NCBI RefSeq assembly: GCF_938045775.1
Contig: NZ_CALIBH010000021.1
Coordinates: forward strand, 1-8,623
From: an uncultured Campylobacter sp.
Lineage (GTDB): Bacteria; Campylobacterota; Campylobacteria; Campylobacterales; Campylobacteraceae
Length of the DNA stretch: 8,623 bases
Direction: 5' to 3'
A model generated the notes under the pieces. That model saw nothing but the letters and a program-made list of their open reading frames with translations. It was not told where the DNA came from and searched no databases. Position numbers and translations under genes: made by a program. Of this stretch, positions 1 through 6,400 are shown in pieces. Position 1 is the first letter of the stretch. The number at the start of each line of letters is the position of its first letter.

Positions 1-61
1 GGGGTTTCGCGCAGCGGTGATGGCGGCGATCGAGGCGTGCATCGCCAAAGCTCGCGGCTAG
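1..61 (+). CDS. C-terminal end of an unidentified protein (cut by window edge)
   Basis: Reading from base 2, an open frame gives GFRAAVMAAIEACIAKARG and then a TAG stop at 59-61. The composition (alanine-rich amphipathic helix, ordinary codons) looks like the end of a real protein. Only 19 residues are visible and I cannot assign a family. The next gene lies more than 700 bases away on the other strand, so this is the last gene of its transcription unit. No clear stem with a T-run follows the stop. Confidence 0.5.
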   Translation, partial: GFRAAVMAAIEACIAKARG

Positions 62-770
62 ACTTTCGTCACACCTCGCCGGTTTCGGATTTCAAACACA
101 GCGCGTTTTTGGGCGCGCTAGTATCGAAATTCTGTGCGGGCACTCTAGCTAAAATTTTGTCTTATCTTTAAATCGAATGAGTTCGGCCATTTCTGTGGTG
201 GCGGAGTTTACGAGCCTTATGGTAAACGAACTGGCAAGCTCGTATTGCATTTAAATTTTAAAATTTAGCGACTTTGGAAATTTTAGGTCAAAATTTTACG
301 CTTAAAATTTTAAATTTACAAGATTATAAATTTAGTGATCGCAGGCGGAGCTAAATTTTGATTTTTAGTGGAGAAGCTTGGCGTCCACAACCATTAAAAT
401 CAAAATTTAGCGCAGTATGAGCGGATGCGTACACGACTGCGAACTTGAGAGACAAAAACGCAAAAGCGGAACGTAAGAGCTAAAAGAGTGCGTCCTGCGC
501 TGCGGTCTTTCGAGATACAAACGCAAACTGCAAAATTTCGCCGCTCGCGCAAACAGCAAAACAAAGCGAGCCGCGCCGAACCGTATTTTACTATCAGAGC
601 AAGCTGCAAATCAAAACCGCATCTCATCGCCCGAGCAAGCCTTAAATTTAAACCGCGTTTCGCCGGCGAGCTGCAAACCAAGCCCGTGCGCCAAATCCTG
701 TCAATCTGTGCAATAAAATTTAACTTTTCGTCCGGCCGAAGCTTCGCACGCAAAACCGCGATAAGCAAGA
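62..770. other. Long gap without a convincing gene
   Basis: This stretch of about 700 bases holds no gene I can support. The left half (about 240-370) is packed with AAATTTTA and AAATTTA words, for example at 253-260, 278-285, 291-298 and 305-312. The right half (about 400-770) is a GC-richer mix of short phrases such as AGCTGCAAA. Both strands are open across much of 400-846, but the translations are rich in Arg, Cys and Phe, lack any family resemblance, and the - strand one would overlap the end of the zinc-ribbon gene. A 25-codon open frame at 177-254 has no ribosome binding site and no recognisable product. Confidence 0.6.
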
Positions 771-1409
771 TCAGATAAATTCCTTTTCCAAAGGCTGCAT
801 CGCGTTGCCGTCTGCGTCGAAAAGCACCCGCCCGCAAACCTCGCAAACCTCATCTATAGGAGAGGGCTCGTCCGCATCCAGCTGCCACGCGGACATCTCG
901 CCGCACTCGCAGTTTATGACGTAAAGGATCTGCCTTTTGCGGCGCTTGCCCCACGGCGCGATATCCCAAAATAGCTCCTCGCGCTTGCCTAGCTTTTTAA
1001 AATCTTTCTCGGCGTCCTTGTGCGCGACAAGTAGGTAATAAGCGTCGTTATGAAGATCCAAAGTAAAGAGCCTAAAATCGCTCTTCTTTAGCGCCTTTTG
1101 AAACTCGTTCATCAAAAATAGGCTCGCATCGCCGCGCTCGAAACCCTCTTTTTTCGCTTCTTTTTCGAGCCTTGCGTAAATTTTATCGCACTCTAGTGAC
1201 ACGCCGCTTTGCAGCACATCAAGCCTAGAGCTGATAAATTTACCCAGCTCTCCCGTCTCGTCCTCGCCGACCCAGTCAAGCATCCAAACAAGCCCTTTTC
1301 CGATAAGCGCGTTCAAAAACTCGCCGTCATTCATCTCGCCCGTTTTCTCAAAACCGCCCGTCTCGCCCGCCGTCAAATGCTTTAGGACGCAGCACTGATC
1401 TTTCGTCAT
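771..1409 (-). CDS. Protein with C-terminal zinc-ribbon-like Cys cluster; tentative DUF6630-like
   Basis: The product is 212 residues, without signal peptide or membrane segment, so probably cytosolic. The start ATG has a perfect AAAGGAG five bases upstream (1415-1421). The N-terminal half is helical and acidic. A central segment (about 112-135, FRLFTLDLHNDAYYLLVAHK) resembles the 'LD..sDsY' core I associate with DUF6630, but I hold that link loosely. The C-terminal part has Cys167-x-Cys169 and Cys189-x2-Cys192, spaced as a four-Cys metal site, followed by LFDADG. Its function is unknown. The gene diverges from the DUF1963 pseudogene. It shares the 15-base leader-plus-start AAAGGAGCGAAAATG with the SUKH gene at 2707-2721. 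Its position beside SUKH, DUF1963 and DUF4299 genes suggests an immunity-type or stress-related role, by context only. Confidence 0.85.
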   Translation of the reverse strand: MTKDQCCVLKHLTAGETGGFEKTGEMNDGEFLNALIGKGLVWMLDWVGEDETGELGKFISSRLDVLQSGVSLECDKIYARLEKEAKKEGFERGDASLFLMNEFQKALKKSDFRLFTLDLHNDAYYLLVAHKDAEKDFKKLGKREELFWDIAPWGKRRKRQILYVINCECGEMSAWQLDADEPSPIDEVCEVCGRVLFDADGNAMQPLEKEFI

Positions 1410-1581
1410 TTTCGCTCCTTTGATTAAATTTACCGCCTACATGGGTCTGTTTAAATTTTACTCCCAAAAAGCTTTAAGCTTACTTTTCGCAAGTTTGGCA
1501 CCGAAAGTCCGGGCTCGCGACGCACGAGCACAAAATAGGCGCGCGGGCGTGCGCAAAATACGCAAGCCATCGCAAACGGCA
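1410..1581. other. Divergent intergenic region
   Basis: This DNA lies between the - strand zinc-ribbon gene and the + strand DUF1963 pseudogene and should carry promoters for both. The + promoter is recognisable further right (TATAAT at 1621-1626). For the - strand gene I see only a weak TAAAAT-type box within the AAATTT-rich stretch near 1450-1460. Short open frames on both strands here have poor composition and no ribosome binding site. Confidence 0.45.
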
Positions 1582-1626
1582 AGCGCAAATTTAGCTCGCG
1601 GCGGCGGGTAAAATTTACGCTATAAT
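1582..1626 (+). promoter_or_regulatory. Promoter module, copy A (ends in TATAAT)
   Basis: A GC-rich core CGCGGCGGCGGG is followed by TAAAATTT and then GCTATAAT, with the -10 box at 1621-1626. As is usual for Campylobacter sigma70 promoters, there is no obvious -35 box. The start codon at 1666 lies 39 bases past the box, giving an untranslated leader of roughly 30 bases. The module is nearly identical to copy B at 3601-3644: the first 35 aligned bases differ at only two positions. Confidence 0.65.
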
Positions 1627-1665
1627 TTCGCAAAAGCGCTAAAATTCCAACCGAAAAGGACGCGA

Positions 1666-2388
1666 ATGCAAACGGATCTGCAAGAAAAGATTAAGGAGTT
1701 GCAGCGCAAGATCGCGCGCGAAATCACCTATTTTCAGACGGGCGGCGTGAGGCCGCGAGGCGCGATTGATGAGTGCTGGATCGGCCGCGTGCTCGCCTGC
1801 GCGGCGAATTAGGAGCTGCCTACGGATCAAAACGGCGCGCCGATGCTCCCTCTAGCGCAGTTTTACCTGCCCGCGCTGCCCTACGTGCCGCAGGTCTTAG
1901 ACGGCGTCAAGCTGCTTGCGGTCTTTATCTCGCAGGATCTCATCGGCAAATCCCCTGAGCAGATGGACGGCCTTTGGAATGTCCGCGAGTATAAAAACGA
2001 GGCTGAGCTCGTCATAAAGGAGCTTACAAATCCGCGCTCGCAGATAAGGCCCTTTCCTTTGCAGCCAAAATTTGCCGCGGACGATACGCCCGTTTGGGAC
2101 GACGGCGGGCTGGAGCCTGACGTCGTGCATGAAATTTTAGAGCTTAAAAGGTCGGTCGGGCTCTATTATTCCGACGTCACGGCTGGACTGGAGTATCACA
2201 ACTGCACGAAGCTCGGCGGCTACCCCTCCTTTTGCCAGTCAGGAGTGAGCTTCGGCGAGGGCTATCAGTTCGTTTTTCAGGTCTCTTCAGACGAAAAAGC
2301 GGGCTTTAACGTCATTGACGGCGGCAGCTTGATGTTTGCTAAAAACCCGCAAAGCGGTGCGTGGAGCCTGTATTATGATTTCGATTAG
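1666..2388 (+). pseudogene. DUF1963/YwqG-type gene interrupted by in-frame TAG
   Basis: From ATG 1666 (AAAAGGA just upstream) the frame runs 48 codons, meets TAG at 1810-1812, and continues in the same frame without another stop to TAG 2386-2388, about 240 codons in all. Both halves read as one protein. The N-terminal part has a helix and DECWIGRV. After the stop come ELPTDQNGAPMLPLAQFYLP, then KLGGYPSFCQSG and YQFVFQVSSDEKAG, and an aromatic C-terminal tail. These are characteristic of DUF1963 (YwqG of Bacillus is a member), whose biochemical role is not established. The stop could come from one base change in CAG or TGG. The internal ATG at 1843 has no ribosome binding site and would drop about a quarter of the domain. 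I therefore call a single-mutation pseudogene; a sequencing error or readthrough remain possible. It has its own promoter (copy A). Confidence 0.82.
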
Positions 2389-2400
2389 GCGTGCGAAGAT

Positions 2401-2460
2401 AAATTTAGCTCGCTCGTAAAATTCCGCCGCTTCAGGCGGGCGCCGGGAGCGAGTAAATTT
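2401..2460. repeat. Two-tier inverted repeat after the DUF1963 pseudogene
   Basis: The outer arms are AAATTTA-g-CTCGCTC (2401-2415) and GAGCGAGTAAATTT (2447-2460), complementary over 14 pairs with one bulged G at 2408. Inside them sits a second stem, CCGCC (2424-2428) with GGCGG (2435-2439), around a 6-base loop. The element starts 12 bases after the pseudogene stop. No proper T-run follows, so a classic terminator is not certain; it may be an RNA processing or attenuation structure, or a mobile palindromic repeat. Confidence 0.6.
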
Positions 2461-2718
2461 ACGATGAAATTTTATCGGCGTGCGACTTTGAGCCCGCTCG
2501 GTGCGGATTAAATTTTAACGGCGGCGCGCTCCGATCTAGGTTAAATTTAAGCCGCCGAGAGGCGATCCGTATAGTTGCAGACGAGCCGAATACAGCGAGC
2601 GGGCCGTGAAAAATTCGGCGCAGCAAAATTTTAAAATTTTATAGCCTGAGATTTCGGCTTCGAGCTTGGAATTTAAGGCGCGCTTGAAATTTTAACCCGC
2701 AAATTTAAAGGAGCGAAA
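2461..2718. other. Leader region of the SUKH gene
   Basis: About 260 bases separate the inverted repeat from the SUKH start. They contain several AAATTTTA-type words and 16 bases (2630-2645, TTTAAAATTTTATAGC) that also occur in the repeat at 8314. A weak -10-like TATAGT is at 2570-2575. Unlike the DUF1963 and DUF4299 leaders, this one has no clear GCTATAAT or ACTATAAT box. No small gene is evident. Confidence 0.4.
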
Positions 2719-3528
2719 ATGAACGCAAACGAGCTTGCAAACATCTGGCGCAAGCCGATCTACCTGCCATATCTGCAAGATCCGCTCACGCCCGAGGCGC
2801 TGAGGGCCGCGGAAGAGGAGCTAGGGCACGCCCTGCCGCGCGAGCTAGTCATGATACTGGGCGTGCAAAATGGCGGATATCTGCGCTACGAGCTAGAGGG
2901 CTATCCGCTAGACGCCGTCAGCGGCATCGGCGAGGCACATCCGTCGCTTACGCGCTTTAGCTGGGGCGAGGAGCGCGAGTGCGTGAGCTTCGAGCTTGAC
3001 GGGCTGGTGCCCTTCAGCGGCGACGGGCATTGGTATCTGTGCCTGGACTACCGCGCCAGCGAACAGCCTGCGGTCGCCTACATCGACGTCGAATGCGATA
3101 AGCAAAGCATCATCGCGCAGGATTTCGCTTCGTTTTTGGCGCTTTTGCGGCTCGACACGGGCGGCAAGATCGCGCTGCACACGGGGCTCGATCTAGACGG
3201 CACGAAGGCGCGGCTGGAGGAAATTTTGGGCGTGCGCGCAAGCGCCGCCGATCCGCAGCTTTACGGCTTTAGCGTGTATAATTTCGCTCGCGAGGGCGGC
3301 GTGCTGAGCCTTAGTCCGAACGAGGTTCGGCTCGGATTTGCCAGGCGGGGCGAGCGGCGGTTTAAAGAGCTTAAAAACTTCAGCGAACCCGCCCTACGCT
3401 ATGCTGAGCTGGACGCGGGCGCGATGATACTGGACGTTTTCAAAGAGGAGCTGATGGGTGAAATTTTGCGCGAGCTAAAGGACGCGGGCTTGTGCGCACA
3501 GAGCCTAAAAAAGGTGATCGACGCGTAA
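2719..3528 (+). CDS. SUKH (SMI1/KNR4) family protein with C-terminal extension
   Basis: The product is 269 residues and probably cytosolic. Residues about 22-145 match the SUKH fold: a helix with EEELG (32-36), the LP pair (39-40), NGG (51-53), the GDGHWYLCLDY strand (101-111), YIDVE (121-125) and the closing DFASFL helix (135-140). Bacterial SUKH proteins commonly act as immunity proteins that neutralise toxins of polymorphic or contact-dependent systems; yeast SMI1/KNR4 is a cell-wall signalling protein. No toxin gene is adjacent. Residues about 155-269 form an additional domain I do not recognise, with a hydrophobic strand region and a long C-terminal helix; single-domain SUKH proteins usually end near residue 150. 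The start is supported by AAAGGAG at 2707-2713. Codon use is GC-rich, like its neighbours. Confidence 0.88.
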   Translation: MNANELANIWRKPIYLPYLQDPLTPEALRAAEEELGHALPRELVMILGVQNGGYLRYELEGYPLDAVSGIGEAHPSLTRFSWGEERECVSFELDGLVPFSGDGHWYLCLDYRASEQPAVAYIDVECDKQSIIAQDFASFLALLRLDTGGKIALHTGLDLDGTKARLEEILGVRASAADPQLYGFSVYNFAREGGVLSLSPNEVRLGFARRGERRFKELKNFSEPALRYAELDAGAMILDVFKEELMGEILRELKDAGLCAQSLKKVIDA

Positions 3529-3600
3529 GCTTTCGCGATTATTAGTGAGTTTTGTGCGGGCTGCAGCGCACGCTTGTGCAACCAGCAATGCGGGCTTGCG

Positions 3601-3644
3601 AGCGCAAATTTAACCCGCGGCGGCGGGTAAAATTTCACTATAAT
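3601..3644 (+). promoter_or_regulatory. Promoter module, copy B (ends in TATAAT)
   Basis: This is the second copy of the module seen at 1582-1626: AGCGCAAATTTA, a CGCGGCGGCGGG core, TAAAATTT, then ACTATAAT with the -10 box at 3639-3644. The DUF4299-like start codon at 3671 lies 26 bases past the box, so the leader is about 20 bases. The gene is therefore probably transcribed separately from the SUKH gene, 142 bases upstream. The GC core and T-rich tract may be a binding site for a shared regulator, but the sequence alone does not show this. Confidence 0.68.
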
Positions 3645-3670
3645 TTTGCCGTTTCAATAAGGAGAAAACG

Positions 3671-4600
3671 ATGAGCGTAGAATTTCGCGTCAAAAATAAA
3701 AAGCGCCCGCTATTTATGGGCTATTCGGACGCCATGAGCGTAGCTAAGGCATTGGAGCTCCTGCCCGATCTATCAGTGTTTGGTATAGACGAGAACGCCG
3801 AGGATTTCGACGAAAGGGCGTTTTTAAAATTGCTTTTGAGTGAGTATGAATGTTTGATTTTGGGCGTGCGGGGCAAGAGCGGGCGCGGAATGGAGCTAAG
3901 ATATGACGAGGAGCAGCAAAGCTACGCCGTGCGCGTAAATACGCCCGCGACGATCTTTGATTGGGTTTTGGCGATCTCGTATCTGCAGGCGCTATCTAAG
4001 CAGCTAGGAAGCGAGATCGCGGGTGAAGATGGCGAAATTTACACCCACGACACGATAGAGCAATTCGACTACGAGCGCGATATAGCGGCAGGGCTACATT
4101 CGATAGATCAGCACTTAAGCGGCGATACGGAGGTAAATTTTTGCTACGGGGTGCAGAGACCTTTTGCGATAAACCGCGCGATGATGGATGAAATTTTAGC
4201 CTCATACAACCCCGCCGCCGAGTTTAGCAAGCGGCTGACCGAGGTGCAGTACCTCGACGCTTACAGCGCGCACCAGAGGTTTTATCGAAATGGAGATGAC
4301 GGCACGATAATGGGCTCATACGCGCTCACGCAAGACCTACCCACTATCCTGCCCTACAAGCCGCTTGTGGAGTGGCAAAACGCGGAGATGCTGAAAAATA
4401 ACGACGTAGCGCGCTGGCAGATCGCGCTAATAGGCATAGAAGGCGACGAAAACGACACCGGTAACTACCGCGCCATCGCCGAGCTGGAATATGGCGAGTT
4501 TATCGCGCGCCTGCCGAAGCAAAACTACCGCTTCATCGATGCGAGCTATATTTTGGTGGATGGGCTAAACGTCAATCAGCTAAAGGCACTGGTGGGCTAA
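3671..4600 (+). CDS. DUF4299-like protein
   Basis: The product is 309 residues, soluble, with no signal peptide or membrane helix. The N-terminus MSVEFRVKNKK, followed by MSVAKALELLPDLSVFGID, resembles the start of DUF4299 proteins (known mainly from Firmicutes and some Gram-negative oral bacteria). A later FDYERDIAAGLHSI segment (132-145) also fits. The length agrees with a full-length member. The function of the family is unknown. AAGGAG stands six bases before the ATG, and a strong TATAAT promoter (3639-3644) precedes it. It follows the SUKH gene in the same direction but has its own promoter. Its place among SUKH and DUF1963 genes suggests an immunity-type cluster; that is inference. The family call comes from memory of the N-terminal pattern and deserves a profile search. 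Confidence 0.85.
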   Translation: MSVEFRVKNKKRPLFMGYSDAMSVAKALELLPDLSVFGIDENAEDFDERAFLKLLLSEYECLILGVRGKSGRGMELRYDEEQQSYAVRVNTPATIFDWVLAISYLQALSKQLGSEIAGEDGEIYTHDTIEQFDYERDIAAGLHSIDQHLSGDTEVNFCYGVQRPFAINRAMMDEILASYNPAAEFSKRLTEVQYLDAYSAHQRFYRNGDDGTIMGSYALTQDLPTILPYKPLVEWQNAEMLKNNDVARWQIALIGIEGDENDTGNYRAIAELEYGEFIARLPKQNYRFIDASYILVDGLNVNQLKALVG

Positions 4601-4814
4601 ATTTTACTTGCGGTGAAATTCTGCAGAGCTCATCGAAGCTTAACGCTGCAAAATTTAAAGCCATCAAGGATTGACGCCGCAAAATTTAAAGACGCGGAAT
4701 TCGCGGTAAATTTCGCGGCGGGCAAAATTTTAAAAGGCGGAATTTTATTGCGATGCAAATTTAAGAATTCCATCGCGGTGAAATTCCGTCGCGATAAAAT
4801 TTAGAAAGCTTAAA
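4601..4814. other. AAATTTT-rich spacer with short direct repeats
   Basis: The spacer between the DUF4299-like gene and the small ORF is built from AAATTTTA-type words set in GC-rich phrases. GCnGCAAAATTTAAAG occurs twice (about 4647 and 4676) and GCGGTGAAATTC twice (about 4611 and 4775). A 63-codon open frame spans it, but its translation simply follows these words (repeated 'NFAAGKI'/'KFKNS'-type residues) and is not a credible gene. Confidence 0.5.
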
Positions 4815-5084
4815 ATGAAAAAGACCTACTACGATCTAAAAATTTACGATAACGACGGGACGCTCGGCGTGCTGCAAGATGATATCGAGGCATTGCCGTT
4901 TTTCGGCTACTGGCAAAAGATGAGTCTTGGCTCAACGCAGGGCATATACATAGACGAAAGCGGCAAAGAGCACAGGCTCGTCTATCTGCACGACTGGGAG
5001 AAATTTTGCAGATTATTCGCTCGCGAACAGGAGCTACTTAAGCGCGCCCCAGTCGGTAGCAAAAATGAGCGATCCGATCCGTAG
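4815..5084 (+). CDS. Small acidic-aromatic protein, unrecognised
   Basis: The product is 89 residues. The first ~75 look like a genuine folded protein: MKKTYYDLKIYDNDGTLGVL, then a short helix, FFGYWQKM, and an IYIDESGKEHRLVYLHDWEKF segment of alternating strands ending in a charged helix. The last ~12 residues (PVGSKNERSDP) are low quality and run into a degenerate repeat tract, so the reading frame may have been longer once and been truncated. The ribosome binding site is weak (AGAAAG at 4803-4808). I recognise no family. Its size, solubility and position after SUKH and DUF4299 genes would suit a small immunity protein, but nothing in the sequence proves that. Confidence 0.6.
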   Translation: MKKTYYDLKIYDNDGTLGVLQDDIEALPFFGYWQKMSLGSTQGIYIDESGKEHRLVYLHDWEKFCRLFAREQELLKRAPVGSKNERSDP

Positions 5085-5240
5085 CGCATCTCGGTAAGTA
5101 GCATAGAAGCAATCCAGGCTTTAGCGCATCTCGATAGGCAGTGGAAGGATACGACCAAAGCGCAGCACATTTAGCTGGCGGAGAAATAGCACTCGAGCCG
5201 CAATGTATTTCGATAGGCGACAAGTAATGCGCTCTCTCAC
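5043..5240. repeat. Degenerate ~40-bp tandem repeat tract
   Basis: The clearest units are TAGCGCATCTCGGTAAGTAG at 5082-5101 and TAGCGCATCTCGATAGGCAG at 5122-5141, which match at 17 of 20 positions with a 40-base offset. A third sequence, TTTCGATAGGCGA (5208-5220), matches the second unit about two periods later. Weaker echoes occur near 5163-5182 and at 5053 (TCGGTA). The tract fills the convergent gap and overlaps the end of the small ORF. The period is not a multiple of three, so it is not a protein repeat. Confidence 0.45.
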
Positions 5241-5247
5241 AGTGCAA

Positions 5248-5262
5248 GCGGATTTTATCCGC
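5248..5262. terminator. Short perfect hairpin between convergent genes
   Basis: GCGGAT and ATCCGC form a perfect 6-bp stem around a TTT loop, 17 bases after the DUF3137 stop codon in its direction of transcription. A T-run is missing on both strands, so terminator activity is weakly supported. It could serve both converging transcripts. Confidence 0.3.
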
Positions 5263-5278
5263 CAAATAGCGTCGCGCG

Positions 5279-6259
5279 TTAATCAGCCAAAATCGCCGCT
5301 TCGCTTAAATCCGGGTTTAAATTTAACTCGTCTATGATAGATAAAAGCTCTGAAATTTCATTTTTGATCTCAGCGGCCTCGCTTAAGCTCGGCGGCGGCG
5401 AAAAGAGCGTCGTCTCAAACTTATTTTTCGCTCCGTTTAAAAATAGATAAAGCTTATCGTCCATAAACGCCGCGCTCACCCCCATTTTCCCCGCGAATTT
5501 TTCCTTTAGCTCTCGCAGACACTCCATAAATGCGGGCGTCAAAAGATACCGTGCCTCTACTTTATCATCCGCAAAAACCCTAAATTCTTTGCTAAAAAAC
5601 AGGTCGTCCATCTGCTCTTTTTCGCCTAAAAATCTGGTGTTTAGCGTGCGGCTCGCGACTATAGTTTGCCCGCTAAATTTCTTGTAAAACTCGCAGACTA
5701 AAACCGAGCCGCTGAACGCCTGCATATCTTTCATCGCCCCCCATGCAAAGACTATCGCGGAGAGTAAATTTAACGCAGCCGAGTCGCTAATTTCCAACGT
5801 CGCGCCGTTTGGAATGCGGATCGCTTCGCTGAGGTTAAATTTGACGCCTTTGTAAATGCCGCTGATTTGATCTTCGGCGCGAAACTCATCGGGCGAATAG
5901 ATGCCGATTTTGCGAAATTCTTTACGGCTGATGCCGGCAAATGGATCGTAGTTAAAATTTGGACCAACCTCGCGGATGGCGGCGCGGACGAAAACGTCTT
6001 TATAAAACGCTTTGTAATCCCCCAGCTCGCTGGTCACTCGGCCTCTGTTAGCCATTAGCGCGGCGAGAAAAAACGGAATATAGATAATGATGAAAAATAG
6101 CGGTGCAAGGCGATTTTCAAAAAGATGCCCTACAGCAAATCCGCCGCCTACGGGCAGCACTATTATAAATAAAATTCCCAAAAACAGATACTTTATAAAT
6201 GCTAGCCGGCACTCTTTTTGCTTTTTGGCGGTGGCGACTATTGCTTCGTTTATATTCAA
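5279..6259 (-). CDS. DUF3137 family inner-membrane protein
   Basis: The product is 326 residues. Two hydrophobic helices (about 22-45 and 52-70) near the N-terminus anchor it in the inner membrane, followed by a large soluble domain. The hallmarks of DUF3137 are present: SGIYKGVKFNLSE (133-145), FSGQTIVASR (195-204), and EFRVFADDKVEARYLLTPAF (225-244) with a following amphipathic helix and a YLFLNG strand (271-276). The function of the family is not known. The start is TTG at 6257-6259, preceded by AAAAAGG (6267-6273) with a 7-base gap; no Met codon occurs before the second membrane helix has ended, so an ATG start would destroy the topology. It lies 141 bases downstream of another two-pass membrane protein on the same strand and could be cotranscribed, although TAAAAT-type boxes in the gap would allow its own promoter. 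Confidence 0.88.
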   Translation of the reverse strand: MNINEAIVATAKKQKECRLAFIKYLFLGILFIIVLPVGGGFAVGHLFENRLAPLFFIIIYIPFFLAALMANRGRVTSELGDYKAFYKDVFVRAAIREVGPNFNYDPFAGISRKEFRKIGIYSPDEFRAEDQISGIYKGVKFNLSEAIRIPNGATLEISDSAALNLLSAIVFAWGAMKDMQAFSGSVLVCEFYKKFSGQTIVASRTLNTRFLGEKEQMDDLFFSKEFRVFADDKVEARYLLTPAFMECLRELKEKFAGKMGVSAAFMDDKLYLFLNGAKNKFETTLFSPPPSLSEAAEIKNEISELLSIIDELNLNPDLSEAAILAD

Positions 6260-6385
6260 AATTTTACCTTTTTCTAAATTTGCGCGGCAGATTTCGCGCT
6301 CGGAGTGAATTTTAGCAAAATTTACGCTGCAAAGATACGGCGGCGCGAGTAAATTTTATTCGGTGGATTAAATTTATGAAATTTA

Positions 6386-6398
6386 CGCCGCAGCGGCG
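6386..6398 (-). terminator. Weak GC hairpin after the small membrane-protein gene
   Basis: CGCCG and CGGCG pair around a 3-base loop, starting 2 bases beyond the stop codon of the gene at 6401-6829 in its direction of transcription. It is followed by TAAATTT rather than a run of T, so it would at best be a partial terminator or attenuator between this gene and the DUF3137 gene. Confidence 0.25.
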
Positions 6399-6400
6399 AT

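Noticed and set aside
177..254. 25-codon + strand open frame with plausible-looking residues
   Set aside because: No ribosome binding site and a stop just upstream in frame. It is too short to separate from chance.
400..846. Long - strand open frame of 148 codons overlapping a + strand open frame at 488-778
   Set aside because: Both strands are open over the same DNA, neither has a ribosome binding site, and the translations are rich in Arg, Cys and Phe with no family pattern. The - strand frame would begin inside the zinc-ribbon gene. GC-rich filler lacking TA-containing stops explains both.
1843..2388. Separate intact 181-residue DUF1963 gene starting at 1843
   Set aside because: No ribosome binding site precedes this ATG. 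The same frame with matching family sequence extends upstream across the TAG to a well-formed start at 1666, so it is better read as one broken gene.
4613..4804. 63-codon + strand open frame before the small ORF
   Set aside because: It is a direct reading of repeated AAATTT words, giving a Lys/Phe/Ala low-complexity product.
5038..5265. 75-codon - strand open frame in the convergent gap
   Set aside because: It reads through the degenerate 40-base repeats, has no ribosome binding site and no recognisable product.
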